From NCBI GenBank assembly GCA_937927775.1, contig CALBEF010000023.1, forward strand, positions 1-64,000: a stretch of 64,000 bases of DNA, read 5' to 3'. The notes under the pieces were generated by a model, which saw only the letters and a program-made list of their open reading frames with translations, was not told the DNA's origin and made no database searches. The position numbers and the translations under genes were made by a program. Of this stretch, positions 9,453-20,233 are shown piece after piece (the first letter of the stretch is position 1; each line of letters opens with the position of its first letter). Source of the stretch: an uncultured Anaerolineae bacterium (GTDB lineage: Bacteria > Chloroflexota > Anaerolineae > J036 > Brachytrichaceae).

Positions 9453-10205
9453 ATGAGAACACCTTTTATCGCCGGCAACTGGAAGATGAACAAGACCATC
9501 TCTGAAACCCAGGCGCTGGTTGCGGAATTGCGCGGCGCGCTGCCGGCTGCCGAGTCAGTCGAAGTTGCGGTTTGCCCGCCGTTTGTGTCGCTGGCTGCGG
9601 CGAAGGCCGCCCTGGCCGGCTCGACCATCAAACTGGGCGCGCAGAATGCGCATCCTGAGCCGAAGGGCGCCTTCACCGGCGAAGTTTCGGTCACTATGCT
9701 GGCCGGCCTGGTGGACTACGTCATCATCGGCCACTCCGAGCGCCGCCAGTTGTTCGGCGAGAACGACACTTTTGTGAACGCGAAGGTCCTGGCCGTCCTG
9801 GGCGCCGGTCTCAAGCCCATTTTGTGTGTCGGCGAGACGCTGGCCGAAAACGAAGCCGGACAAACTGAAGCTGTGCTGGAGCGCCAGGTGCGCGACGATC
9901 TGGTGAACGTGAGCGCCGGTGACGCCGCGCGGATCACCATCGCCTATGAGCCAATCTGGGCCATCGGCACCGGCCGCGCCGCAACTGCCGCCGACGCGCA
10001 GAATCGCATCGCCTTCATCCGCGCGCAGCTCCGCCAGAAATACGGCGCAGTCGCAGACGAGATGCGCATCCAGTACGGCGGCAGCGTCACCGCCGCAAAT
10101 GCCAGAGACATATTGTCGCAGCCCGACATCGACGGCGCGCTGGTCGGCGGCGCCAGCCTGAAAGCGGCTGACTTTGCGGCGATTGTGTCCGCTGCTGCCG
10201 GGTGA
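9453..10205 (+). CDS. tpiA: Triosephosphate isomerase
   Basis: 250 residues, normal length. It interconverts dihydroxyacetone phosphate and glyceraldehyde 3-phosphate in glycolysis and gluconeogenesis. The catalytic residues are all visible: Lys11 in AGNWKMNK, the catalytic His in IIGHSERRQLFGE near residue 94, the Glu in AYEPIWAIGTG near 165, and the phosphate-binding QYGGSV and DGALVGGASL loops at the C-terminus. GGAG lies 9 nt before the ATG. A TACAAT hexamer at 9389-9394 is a plausible -10 box, giving a leader of about 50 nt. No other glycolytic gene is adjacent. Confidence 0.97.
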   Translation: MRTPFIAGNWKMNKTISETQALVAELRGALPAAESVEVAVCPPFVSLAAAKAALAGSTIKLGAQNAHPEPKGAFTGEVSVTMLAGLVDYVIIGHSERRQLFGENDTFVNAKVLAVLGAGLKPILCVGETLAENEAGQTEAVLERQVRDDLVNVSAGDAARITIAYEPIWAIGTGRAATAADAQNRIAFIRAQLRQKYGAVADEMRIQYGGSVTAANARDILSQPDIDGALVGGASLKAADFAAIVSAAAG

Positions 10206-10265
10206 GTTGAGTTGCCGCCCCGCTGACGCCCATCGAGCAGCGGGGCGCGCTGACCGGACGGCCAC

Positions 10266-11012
10266 ATGCTTGCCGACCTGCTGGCTTTTCTGATTGCCTT
10301 CGGCGCGCTACTGGCGCTGGAGCGCCTGGCGCACCGCAAACTGCAGGAGATCGCGCTGCTGCTCACCGGCCATGTGGATGCGGCGATCTATCTGTATTCG
10401 ATCCCGCTCCTGCCGGGCGTGGCCTTGCACGAACTCAGTCACGCGGTGATGGCGAAGGTGCTGGGCGTGCGGGTGCGCAACATGACGCTTTTTCCTCAAC
10501 GGCAGCGCGGCGGCGCGGTGCGCCTGGGGTCGGTGGAAGTGCTGCGCTCGGACAACGTGCGCAGCGCGCTGATCGGCGCCGCGCCCCTGATTGCCGGCCT
10601 GCTGGCGCTGAGCCTGATCGGGCTGCTGGTGTTTGATGGATCGGCGGTGGCCGGCGCGCTCGTCGCCGGCGACCCTGCTGCCACCATCCGCAGCATTCTG
10701 GCAACGCTGCAAACGCCCGACGCGCTGCTATGGTTCTACATCGTGTTCGCCATCGCCAACAGCATGATGCCCTCGGCGTCCGACACGCAATCCTGGCCGC
10801 CGGTGATCGGTTGTCTTGTCATTCTGGCCGCGGTGACCGTTCTGTTTGCTGTTGATGTTGCGCAGGCGCTCGCGCCGGCGGTCGAGATGACAGTGCGCTG
10901 GCTGGCGGCTGCGCTTTCCATCACCGCATTCATCGATCTGGTGGTGGTGGCGCTGCTCTGGTCAATTGCCCTGGTAGTGTCGCGCATGACCGGCCGCCGG
11001 GTGGAGTATTGA
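10266..11012 (+). CDS. M50-like (site-2-protease-type) membrane metallopeptidase
   Basis: 248 residues with about five hydrophobic segments. Residues 55-59 give HELSH (an HExxH zinc site) at the end of a membrane segment, and a second intramembrane motif NSMMPSASD near 165-173 resembles the N/DxxPxxD element that supplies the third zinc ligand in M50 peptidases. This suggests intramembrane proteolysis. There is no PDZ domain, so it is a short, minimal variant. It starts 60 nt after tpiA and is followed 34 nt later by a gene of unknown function; cotranscription with tpiA is possible. The substrate is unknown. Confidence 0.65.
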   Translation: MLADLLAFLIAFGALLALERLAHRKLQEIALLLTGHVDAAIYLYSIPLLPGVALHELSHAVMAKVLGVRVRNMTLFPQRQRGGAVRLGSVEVLRSDNVRSALIGAAPLIAGLLALSLIGLLVFDGSAVAGALVAGDPAATIRSILATLQTPDALLWFYIVFAIANSMMPSASDTQSWPPVIGCLVILAAVTVLFAVDVAQALAPAVEMTVRWLAAALSITAFIDLVVVALLWSIALVVSRMTGRRVEY

Positions 11013-11046
11013 TCCGCGCGCAGATAAGCGGGACACATATATCGAC

Positions 11047-11802
11047 ATGACGTTCAATGATCTTCTCTCGCTGGAAGTGGACTGCCACATCGTCGCGTCA
11101 GACACGGCGGCGCTGTTGTTGCTGGGAGAGGCTGCGGGCGACCTGGCCGGCGCGCTGTGTCAGGCCGGCGGCGCGCCGTCGCTTGCCCGGCTGCCCGCGC
11201 CGGCCACCTTGTATTTCGGCCTGCCGATTTTGACCGCGCCTTTCCCGATTCTCGTTCAATCGTTGATGACGGAGCGCAACACACAGCTCAGCCAGTTGTC
11301 GCTATTCGGCTGGATCGAAGAGAATGGCATTCTGGAGCCGCGCGCAGAGATCATCGGACTCACGCCGCCTGGCGAACAACCGGTGCTTTTCCTGCGCGAT
11401 CTGGATTTGGATCGCCCCCCCGAAGTCTGGCTGCGCGCCGGTCAGCCGGCCCGCTGGCTGCGCGTATCGGGTGTGGCGCTGCTCGACCCGACTTATGCCG
11501 GCGCTCCGTTGCCGTTATCAGGGGATGAGGCGGCGCTCGCCGCGCTCGAGCGCGTGTTGCCCCCGGATGCGTCGCGGTTGATCGCCGGCCTGCGCGCTGA
11601 TGTGGCCGGCGGCGTTGCCTTGCGCGTTGCCCTGCGCCAGCGCCGCAAAACCACCGACCCCGCGTTGATGCGCGTGTGCGATGGCTGGCGGGTGCTGTCA
11701 CGCGCAGCGCGTTTCGCGCGCTTGAATCCTGCGCGCGAGCCGGGCATAGCGCGCGATCAAATGGGGCAAAGTTTTCGCCTCAGCCTGCCGCGCGCGTGGT
11801 AG
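11047..11802 (+). CDS. Hypothetical protein
   Basis: 251 residues, not recognised. It has no signal peptide or membrane segment and is rich in Leu, Ala and Arg. Composition (GC-rich third positions), an intact frame of this length and the short spacing to the upstream M50-like gene support a real gene. Features that can be seen are a Pro/Leu-rich first half (PATLYFGLPILTAPFPILV), a central segment with conserved-looking LFLRDLDLDRPPEVWLR, and a basic C-terminus. No catalytic motif can be assigned, so no function is proposed. Confidence 0.5.
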   Translation: MTFNDLLSLEVDCHIVASDTAALLLLGEAAGDLAGALCQAGGAPSLARLPAPATLYFGLPILTAPFPILVQSLMTERNTQLSQLSLFGWIEENGILEPRAEIIGLTPPGEQPVLFLRDLDLDRPPEVWLRAGQPARWLRVSGVALLDPTYAGAPLPLSGDEAALAALERVLPPDASRLIAGLRADVAGGVALRVALRQRRKTTDPALMRVCDGWRVLSRAARFARLNPAREPGIARDQMGQSFRLSLPRAW

Positions 11803-11857
11803 GCTGGTCACGTGCGGCTGGCGAGAGGCGTGACCGGCGCAGGTAATGGATGACTCG

Positions 11858-12529
11858 CTACCATTCAAAGCTTTGCGCCACGACTATTCCCTGCTCACGG
11901 GCGCGTTGCAGAAAAGGCGGTCGGGCGTAATGGGTGATCAGCAGCGGGACAATGTCCATCCCCGGATATAGCCCGCGCACAGCTTCCACTTTTCGCGCGA
12001 GCTGCCCCAGCACACGCTCTTCTTCCTGGCGACTCGATCGCCGCTCATCCAGTTGCAATTTGCTCTCTCCAACGATCAAAAGCGTCTGACCGTTGCGGCG
12101 CGCTTTGCCAAAGATATTGATTTCTTCGCCGGCGATCTCGGTGCGCACCAGACGCTCTGTCACTTCCAGACCATACTGTTGCAACAGGAAAGTTGGCAGC
12201 ATGCGATATGCCTCGTTCTCCAACGCATAGCCAACACTGCGAGACAGCCCGCCCAGGTCAGCCTGCACCTGAGTCAGGCCGCGCGCAACTACACTGACTT
12301 CCTGAGCCAGCTCTTCCATGCGCATGGCAAGCGTGTCCATGCGCTGTTCGGTGCGCTGCTGAGCCTGGGCCAGCTGAGCGACGATGCCTTTTAGCTCATT
12401 GAAGTCGCTTGTTTTGACCAGGCTGTTGTAGGCGTCGGTAATCACTTCCGCCAGAACTTCCGCCTGCTGGGGCGAAAACCAGTGTGCGAGCTTTTTCTGA
12501 GCGCGCTCCTGCTGCGACTCGATCTGCAT
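11858..12529 (-). CDS. Coiled-coil protein with PD-(D/E)XK nuclease-like C-terminus
   Basis: 223 residues. Residues about 45-95 form a Gln/Glu-rich coiled coil (QLAQAQQRTEQRMDTLAMRM and following). The C-terminal half has NIFGKARRNGQTLLIVGESKLQL, in which ExK within a beta-strand context matches the core of PD-(D/E)XK-fold proteins of the DUF3782 kind, common as multiple paralogues in Cyanobacteria and Chloroflexota. Nuclease activity is inferred only from the fold. TAGAAT on the minus strand at 12536-12541 lies 6 nt before the ATG, predicting a leaderless mRNA. Convergent with the upstream hypothetical gene. Confidence 0.7.
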   Translation of the reverse strand: MQIESQQERAQKKLAHWFSPQQAEVLAEVITDAYNSLVKTSDFNELKGIVAQLAQAQQRTEQRMDTLAMRMEELAQEVSVVARGLTQVQADLGGLSRSVGYALENEAYRMLPTFLLQQYGLEVTERLVRTEIAGEEINIFGKARRNGQTLLIVGESKLQLDERRSSRQEEERVLGQLARKVEAVRGLYPGMDIVPLLITHYARPPFLQRAREQGIVVAQSFEW

Positions 12530-12535
12530 GGAATG

Positions 12536-12541
12536 ATTCTA
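12536..12541 (-). promoter_or_regulatory. -10 box of the PD-(D/E)XK-like gene
   Basis: TAGAAT on the minus strand 6 nt before the ATG at 12529, predicting a leaderless mRNA. Confidence 0.45.
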
Positions 12542-12684
12542 CAACACCGAGGAAACGCGACCTCTCCCCCTCTCTCTTGTGATGCCGTCCTGGGGTAAGA
12601 TAGACCTCAGTAAAGCGGCTTACTTGCCGTAGCGTATGGCCCACGATCGGCTGGTGTGTATCTGTAAGGCGCGAGGTTAGTCAA

Positions 12685-13068
12685 ATGTCTTTCAACCCCA
12701 ATTCTGATTCGAATCCATCGGCGCGGCCCAACATGAATATTTTCATGTCGGTGGTCAATCGTCTGCGGCTGGTATGGCGGTTGATGCGCGATGGGCGCGT
12801 GCCGATTTTTCTGAAAGTGATTCCTTTTGCGCCCATCGCTTATCTGCTCTGGCCGATTGATCTCCTGCCGGATCTGTTTCCCTTCCTCGGCCAGTTGGAT
12901 GATTTGGGCATGTTTATCGCCGGCATGGAGGCTTTCATCGCGCTGGCGCCGCGAGAGGTCGTCCGGGAGCATCAGGCTGAACTGGAGGCCGGCAGCGCGT
13001 CCGGCCAGTCTCGTTCGCGCGGAAACCCGGATGATGTGCTTGACGCGGAGTGGCGCCGCGTGAAGTAA
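12685..13068 (+). CDS. YkvA-family (DUF1232) membrane protein
   Basis: 127 residues. The central hydrophobic segment PFAPIAYLLWPIDLLPDLFPFLGQLDDLGMF matches the short DUF1232/YkvA domain, whose hallmark is the P-x-D-L-x-P-D-xx-P-x-x-G-x-x-D-D pattern seen here (given in pieces: IDLLPDLFP, LGQLDD). The family function is not established. GAGGT lies 8 nt before the ATG. The basic N-terminus and hydrophilic C-terminus suggest a single or paired membrane anchor. It is convergent with sppA, which ends 13 nt away on the other strand. Confidence 0.8.
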   Translation: MSFNPNSDSNPSARPNMNIFMSVVNRLRLVWRLMRDGRVPIFLKVIPFAPIAYLLWPIDLLPDLFPFLGQLDDLGMFIAGMEAFIALAPREVVREHQAELEAGSASGQSRSRGNPDDVLDAEWRRVK

Positions 13069-13081
13069 TCCCAGCGCGCGC

Positions 13082-14866
13082 TCATTCCATCTGATCGAAA
13101 TGCCAGGGCAGGATGGCCCACGTGGAAGGCCGCTGCAGCGATCTGAGCAGCCGGCCTGCCATTGTCAGCCGGTCTGTCTGAATTGCATCGGCCAGCGATG
13201 AGAGCGATGAGACTGGGAAGCGGGCCGGCAGGAGAGGTCTGCGCGGCGGGCCGGCAAGCACGGCGCGCACGCGCGGCTCTGCCGGCAGGCCGGCCAGTTC
13301 GCGCGCTCTCTCCACGGCCCGGCTGAAGTCGCCCAACTCATCCACCAGTTTCCGTTCCAGCGCCTGCCGGCCGGTCCACACCCGCCCGCCTGCCAGCGGT
13401 TCGATCTCGCCCGCATCGATCGCGCGACCCGCAGTCACAGCCTGTTTGAAGTCGTCGTAGGCGCGGCCGAGCGACGCCAGGATGGCGTCGCGCTCGTCGT
13501 CGCTGAGCGGCGTGGATGCGCTCAGCAGGCCGGTGCGCCCGCCGCGCTGCAACACGGCGCGATGCAGGTTCAGCCGGGCGTCCACGCCCGCAGCGTTCGG
13601 GCGCAGCACGATCACGCCGATGCTGCCGGTGAGGGTCAGCGACTGTGCGATGATGGCATTGGCCGGCGCAGACACGTAATATCCCCCCGACGCGGCAGCG
13701 CCGCTCATGTAGGCCACCACCGGCTTTTTGGCGCGCACCCGTTTGACCTCGCGCGCAATCAAATCCGACGCCAGCGCCGAGCCGCCGCCGGAATCCACGT
13801 GCAGGATCACTGCCGCGATGGCGTCATCCTGTTCAGCGCGCCGCAGCGCCTGGGCGATGGTGTCGGCGCCGGCCAGTTGCTCGCCGACGAACGGAACGGG
13901 GATGGGCAGCGGCAGGGGCAGCGACTGGCTGCTGCCCTCGATGATCAACCCTTCCACGCCGATCACAGCGATCACTTTGTCGGCGTAGCGCGTGTAGGGG
14001 ACGAGGATCGATCTTCGCAGGTCGCTATGCAGGCCGAGCACGGGCGGCGCTGCGCGACGGGCTTTTGCGCCGGCAGGGTTGGGGGGCGATTCACTGCCCG
14101 GCGACAGAAATGCCTCCAGCTCATCTTCGTACAAGACGGCGTCCAGCAATCCGTTCTCGGCTGCGGAGCGGGCGCTCATCGGCGCGCTGTTGATCAACGC
14201 TTCGACGCGCGCCTCGCTCAACCTGCGCCCCTCGGCGATGCCGCGCAGCAATTCACGCCATGTCTCCTCCAGCAGCCATTCGGCCTGGGCGCGCGATTCT
14301 TCAGAGAAGTCGATGCGCGTGAACTGATCGCCGGCTGACTTGAACGGCGAGACGTTGAAGACATCCACGCTCAGGCCCAGTTGCGCCAGTGTGTCCTTCA
14401 GGAACACGTACTCGCGCCGCAAGCCCAGCACCGCCCATTCCGCGCCAGGCGGCATCACGATCTGATCGCACGCGCTGGCGAGGTAGTACTGGAAAGGCCC
14501 GAAGCCGGTGGCCCAGGCGACAACGCGCTTGCCTCTCGCGCGCAAGTCCAGCACGAGCTGGCGCAGGTTTTGATATACCGCCGCGCTGGCGACACACCCG
14601 ATGCGCAGCACAACGCCCTCGATACGGGGGTCGAATGCGATCTGGTCGAACAGGCCGCGCAGGCTGCTCACGCTGATGGGCGGCGGTGGCAACAGGAAGT
14701 GAGCAAACGGGATATCGGGCCGGTAGGGCGGAAATTCACGAATCTCGCCGCTCAGGGTCAACACCACAAAGCGCGCCATCGGCCGGCGTCGTCGCAGCGC
14801 ATTCACCAGACCGATCCGCCCGCGCCGGATTGCTTCGCCCACACGCGCCATAAACCGCATCGTCAT
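13082..14866 (-). CDS. sppA: Signal peptide peptidase SppA, 67-kDa type
   Basis: 594 residues, the long tandem S49 form. The N-terminal repeat carries the general-base Lys in SPFKSAGDQF and the C-terminal repeat carries the nucleophile Ser in AAASGGYYVSAPA followed by LTGSIGVI, as in E. coli SppA, where Lys and Ser come from different repeats. It degrades cleaved signal peptides at the membrane. The hydrophobic N-terminal anchor is weak here. The start at 14866 (MTMRF) is chosen for the GAGAGAAG just upstream; a longer frame reaches into a low-complexity spacer. It follows ribF in the same direction and is probably the last gene of the nusA operon or separately transcribed. Confidence 0.88.
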   Translation of the reverse strand: MTMRFMARVGEAIRRGRIGLVNALRRRRPMARFVVLTLSGEIREFPPYRPDIPFAHFLLPPPPISVSSLRGLFDQIAFDPRIEGVVLRIGCVASAAVYQNLRQLVLDLRARGKRVVAWATGFGPFQYYLASACDQIVMPPGAEWAVLGLRREYVFLKDTLAQLGLSVDVFNVSPFKSAGDQFTRIDFSEESRAQAEWLLEETWRELLRGIAEGRRLSEARVEALINSAPMSARSAAENGLLDAVLYEDELEAFLSPGSESPPNPAGAKARRAAPPVLGLHSDLRRSILVPYTRYADKVIAVIGVEGLIIEGSSQSLPLPLPIPVPFVGEQLAGADTIAQALRRAEQDDAIAAVILHVDSGGGSALASDLIAREVKRVRAKKPVVAYMSGAAASGGYYVSAPANAIIAQSLTLTGSIGVIVLRPNAAGVDARLNLHRAVLQRGGRTGLLSASTPLSDDERDAILASLGRAYDDFKQAVTAGRAIDAGEIEPLAGGRVWTGRQALERKLVDELGDFSRAVERARELAGLPAEPRVRAVLAGPPRRPLLPARFPVSSLSSLADAIQTDRLTMAGRLLRSLQRPSTWAILPWHFDQME

Positions 14867-14892
14867 TATTCTTCTCTCTTCCCCTCGGTCAA

Positions 14893-14940
14893 TCCGTCCC
14901 CCAACCTTCAACCTTACCAACCTTACCAACCCTGCCACCC
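14893..14940. repeat. Low-complexity CCTTACCAA tract
   Basis: Imperfect 9-nt repetition (CCTTACCAA) in the gap between ribF and sppA. Same style as the pyrimidine-rich tract near 44205-44265. Confidence 0.5.
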
Positions 14941-15747
14941 TCACCCCACAAAATCAATCTCGATCCGCTCGCAGCGATTGATCGGCTCGGCCAAACGAAT
15001 GATGTGGGGGGCGCCATCCGTGTTGTTGTCAGCCATCTGATCCGGCGGATGCCACTCACGCTCTCGAATCATCGTCAGGTCTGCTTCGTTCGGCCTGTCG
15101 CAGATCCAGACCGGGTAGACGCCAGGCGGGGGCAGGGCATGGTGAGGCGGAACCTGCGCGTGGCGCGCGTCGAGCCATTTTCCGATCACACGGAAAGGTC
15201 TTCCCAGGCAAAGGTTCACATCGCGCAGATCGCCGCGCGCCAGCGATTGCCGGATGCGTGTGCTGGAGATGCGCTCCGGGCCGACATTGACCGGCGGCAG
15301 CACGTTCACCGCGAAACCCCGCTCGCGGCCCAGCTCGGCCAGGTATTGCGCGTTGCCCTGGCGTTGTTTGCCCAGCGCAAAATCCGGCCCGACCCACAGG
15401 CTGATCATGCGCAGCCCGTCGATCATATCCTGAATGAACTCGGCGGCGCTGATCTGTTGCGTGCGCTGGTTGAACGGAAAGATTACCAGCGCATCGACGC
15501 CCAGCGCCGCCATCTGTTCCGCTTTCTCTTCGGGCGTGGTGAGATAGGTGGCCGGCGCGCGCCCCAGAAAAGTGCGCGGATGCGGATAGAAGGTGACGAC
15601 CACGGACTGCGCGCGTTGCGCATGCGCCTGGTTGACCACGGCGTGGATCAATTGCTGGTGTCCGAGATGGACGCCGTCAAATGCCCCGACGGTGCAAATG
15701 GATGCGCCTGGCGGATCGGGCTGAAACAGTGATTCCAGGATGTGCAT
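14941..15747 (-). CDS. ribF: RibF-like FAD synthetase with degenerate riboflavin-kinase domain
   Basis: 268 residues. The FMN adenylyltransferase half is intact: TVGAFDGVHLGHQ at the N-terminus (nucleotidyl-transferase HxGH-like loop), TFYPHPRTFL, and ISSTRIR near residue 165. The C-terminal flavokinase half starts normally with GRPFRVIGKW but has no PTAN motif, goes straight into PPPGVYPVWI, and ends after about 85 residues where about 125 are usual. FAD synthesis from FMN is therefore likely, riboflavin phosphorylation doubtful. The ATG at 15747 fits the family start; a TTG at 15774 would abut the truB stop. Confidence 0.82.
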   Translation of the reverse strand: MHILESLFQPDPPGASICTVGAFDGVHLGHQQLIHAVVNQAHAQRAQSVVVTFYPHPRTFLGRAPATYLTTPEEKAEQMAALGVDALVIFPFNQRTQQISAAEFIQDMIDGLRMISLWVGPDFALGKQRQGNAQYLAELGRERGFAVNVLPPVNVGPERISSTRIRQSLARGDLRDVNLCLGRPFRVIGKWLDARHAQVPPHHALPPPGVYPVWICDRPNEADLTMIREREWHPPDQMADNNTDGAPHIIRLAEPINRCERIEIDFVG

Positions 15748-15774
15748 CGCGCAGTCAAAGATGCCTGCCAGCAA

Positions 15775-16749
15775 TCAGGGCAGGGATGTGCCGTCCTCGC
15801 GGAATGCGGCTGCTGTCAGCTCCGGCTGCTCAAACACTTTGGCAGGTTTCAGCAATCCGCGTTCAGCGTCATAGATGCCCAGCGCCACAAACCGGCCCTG
15901 CCCATCGTACACGCGGCACTGCATCCCCGGCCCGACTGCGCGTTCGCCATCGCCGGCGACTTGCGGCGCGGCTTTCACAAACTGGCCCATCTGAAGCCGG
16001 CGCGCAGCTTCATCATCCAGATCGCAGCGCGGCATATCTTGCACGGCGCGATCGGCCGGCAGCAGGTATTGCGCCAGAGCGCCGGCGCGCGCGGCCTGTT
16101 CCAGTTGCTCGAGCGTCAGCGCGTCGGCCAGCGTGAACGACCCGCTGCGCACCCGGCGCAACGCGGCGAGGTGCGCTCCGCATCCGAGCATCTCGCCGAT
16201 ATCGCGCGCCAGCGCGCGGATGTACGCGCCGGCAGAGCAGGTGACGCGCAGCTCGATCTCATGAACAAACGGGGAGGGCGGTTGATCGGTCGCCGGCGTT
16301 AGCGCCAGTTCATAGATAGTGACAGGCCGGGGCGGCAGATCGATCTTTTCGCCCCGGCGGGCCAGTTTGTAGGCCCGCCGGCCCTGCACCTGAATGGCTG
16401 AGTATTGCGGCGGCGCCTGCAGGATGTCGCCGAGAAAGGCCGGGGTCACGCGCGCCAGGTCCTCAGGTGTGACCCGCGACTCGCGTCGTTCGACAATCTC
16501 GCCCTCTGCATCGTCGGTGCTGGTGCGTTCGCCCAGTTTGATGCGGCCTGTGTAGGCTTTGTCCTTGCCGAGCAGATATTCACTCAGCCGGACGGCGTGA
16601 CCGATGCACAGCGCCAGCAGGCCGGTGGCCATGGGGTCCAACGTGCCGGCGTGGCCGATCTGGCGGATGCGCGTCAGGCGCCGGACGCGCGCCACCACGT
16701 CATGCGAGGTCATCCCCGCCGGTTTGTCGATCAGGAGCAGGCCGTCCAT
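15775..16749 (-). CDS. truB: tRNA pseudouridine(55) synthase
   Basis: 324 residues. It makes pseudouridine 55 in the T-loop of tRNAs. The N-terminus GLLLIDKPAGMTSHDVV and the catalytic Asp38 in GHAGTLDPMATGLL are diagnostic; the YTGRIKLGERTSTDDAEGE and RVTCSAGAYIRALARDIG motifs follow, and a C-terminal PUA-like tail is present. The start at 16749 is chosen because the upstream in-frame extension consists of the ATTGACG heptamer repeat. It lies in the usual place downstream of infB-rbfA, with nrnA between, and is followed by ribF, the order seen in many bacteria. Confidence 0.95.
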   Translation of the reverse strand: MDGLLLIDKPAGMTSHDVVARVRRLTRIRQIGHAGTLDPMATGLLALCIGHAVRLSEYLLGKDKAYTGRIKLGERTSTDDAEGEIVERRESRVTPEDLARVTPAFLGDILQAPPQYSAIQVQGRRAYKLARRGEKIDLPPRPVTIYELALTPATDQPPSPFVHEIELRVTCSAGAYIRALARDIGEMLGCGAHLAALRRVRSGSFTLADALTLEQLEQAARAGALAQYLLPADRAVQDMPRCDLDDEAARRLQMGQFVKAAPQVAGDGERAVGPGMQCRVYDGQGRFVALGIYDAERGLLKPAKVFEQPELTAAAFREDGTSLP

Positions 16750-16767
16750 CGATTGACCGTATTGAAA

Positions 16768-16813
16768 AATTGACGATTGACGACTGGCAATCGTCAATCG
16801 TTAATCGTCAATT
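16768..16813. repeat. Heptamer array with inverted halves (ATTGACG and CGTCAAT)
   Basis: ATTGACG ATTGACG is followed after a short gap by TCGTCAATCGTTAATCGTCAAT, so the array folds back on itself and can form a hairpin between nrnA and truB. Confidence 0.8.
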
Positions 16814-16821
16814 CGTTGAGA

Positions 16822-17862
16822 TCACGCTTCCCGGATGACCTGTCGCAGGCGGGGCAACACGCGGTTGACTGCGTCGCGCATGGGGCCGGGGATGGTGCAG
16901 CCGGCGGCGGCTGGATGTCCGCCTCCGCCGAACTCGAAGGCCACCTGCGAGACATCGTAGCCGGGGGCGGAACGGAAGCCGATCTCGATCGTTCCATCGG
17001 TGTTCTCGACAAACACGGCCGCGATGCGCGCCTCCATGGCCGTGATGAGGGTGCCCACCAGATTGCCGTCGCCGCGATCTTCCCGGGTGCCCGTCTCCCG
17101 GCGCAGCTTGCGTGTGATGCAGGCCCAGGCGATGCCGTCTTCCATTTGCGAGGCCATGATGCCGGCGGCCATGAACTTCAGCGAGTCGTAGGAGCGCAAC
17201 ACCAGCGACTTGCGCGTGATCTCGGCCAGCGACACGCCCGTCTTCATCAATTCCATTGCGGCAGCCAGTGTGTCCGGCGTCGTGTTCGAGGTGCGAAAGG
17301 CCAGGGAATCCGTCACCACGCCGGTGAGCAGCGCGGCCGCGATGTCCGGCGTCAATGTCAGTCCAAGCCGCCGGATGAGCTTCAGCACCAGTTCCGAGGT
17401 CGAGGACACATTCGGCTCGACGACGTTGACGGCGCCGAACAGGGTGTTGGTAACGTGATGATCGAACACCACGATCGGCAGGCGCGCGTGCAGGGCCGGG
17501 ACGAACACGTTGCCCAGCCGCTGCAAATCACTCGCGTCGAGCGCGACAATCAAATCGTGGTTGTCATCGACCGATTGTCTGATCTCGCGCGCGCCGTTCA
17601 GGTAGTCATACCGGACCTGAGCCGCATCCTGGCAGGCCGGCGTGACCAGCTTGCCCATGCCGCGCATGGCAAGCGTGAATCCCAGCAGGCTGCCGATGGC
17701 GTCTCCGTCCGGCGACACGTGTGTGATGGCGAGAATACGCTGCGCCCGCCGAAGATAGCCCTCGGCGGCGTCCCATTCGCGCTGCAATTGATAGTCGGGT
17801 GAAAGGTGCTGGTTAAACATGCTGGTGCGCGTTGCGCCGGCCAGGGCTTGCTGCCGGCTCAT
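16822..17862 (-). CDS. nrnA: DHH/DHHA1 oligoribonuclease / pAp phosphatase
   Basis: 346 residues with the DHH phosphoesterase motifs: SPDGDAIGS, ALDASD, FDHHVTN, and the DHHA1 signature FEFGGGGHPAAAGC near the C-terminus. NrnA enzymes degrade nanoRNAs (2-5 nt) and hydrolyse 3'-phosphoadenosine 5'-phosphate using Mn2+. The ATG at 17862 overlaps the rbfA stop as ATGA, although an internal ATG at 17820 is also possible. Location between rbfA and truB is common in Gram-positive bacteria and Chloroflexota. Its 3' end lies a few bases from a heptamer array. Confidence 0.93.
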   Translation of the reverse strand: MSRQQALAGATRTSMFNQHLSPDYQLQREWDAAEGYLRRAQRILAITHVSPDGDAIGSLLGFTLAMRGMGKLVTPACQDAAQVRYDYLNGAREIRQSVDDNHDLIVALDASDLQRLGNVFVPALHARLPIVVFDHHVTNTLFGAVNVVEPNVSSTSELVLKLIRRLGLTLTPDIAAALLTGVVTDSLAFRTSNTTPDTLAAAMELMKTGVSLAEITRKSLVLRSYDSLKFMAAGIMASQMEDGIAWACITRKLRRETGTREDRGDGNLVGTLITAMEARIAAVFVENTDGTIEIGFRSAPGYDVSQVAFEFGGGGHPAAAGCTIPGPMRDAVNRVLPRLRQVIREA

Positions 17863-18265
17863 TGCTGGCCGGCCCGCAGGTCATCGCTGGCGTCCGGTCG
17901 GGTTGCTGCGGCTGTCTGATCCGGCGAATCGTTGCGCAGCGCGTCGAGCAGTTGGGCCATGCGTTCGCCGCGTTCCAGAGACGCATCGAAAATGAAAATC
18001 AGCTCGGGCGTGTGGCGAGTGCGCAGGTGGGCGCCGAGTTCCCGGCGCAACCAGCCGGCTGCGCTTTCCAGGCCGAGCGCAGCCTGGCGTTTGGCGTCCT
18101 CGTCTCCGATCAGGCTGTAGTACACCTTCGCCAGCCGCGTGTCGGGTGTCACTTCAACATCTGTCACCGTCACCCCCGCCACTCTTGGATCTTTGATGCG
18201 GGTCTCGATCAGGGTCGAGAGCCACGTGCGCACCAGTTCGCTGATGCGCCGCTCATATTTTTTGC

Positions 18266-18269
<4 letters not shown>
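17859..18269 (-). CDS. rbfA: 30S ribosome-binding factor A
   Basis: 136 residues. RbfA binds the 30S subunit during 16S rRNA maturation and cold adaptation. The KH-like core is seen in RISELVRTWLSTLIE, KDPRVAGVTVTDVEVTPDTRLAKVYYSLIGD and the C-terminal LRTRHTPELIFIFDASLERGERM (cited in part), ending in a disordered Asp/Ala/Thr tail. The ATG at 18269 overlaps the infB stop as ATGA and the rbfA stop overlaps the nrnA start, so infB-rbfA-nrnA are translationally coupled. Confidence 0.94.

Positions 18270-20233
<1,964 letters not shown>

Noticed and set aside
8416-9456. 346-codon plus-strand frame opposite the BadF-type kinase
   Set aside because: The kinase has diagnostic motifs on the minus strand; the plus frame has none.
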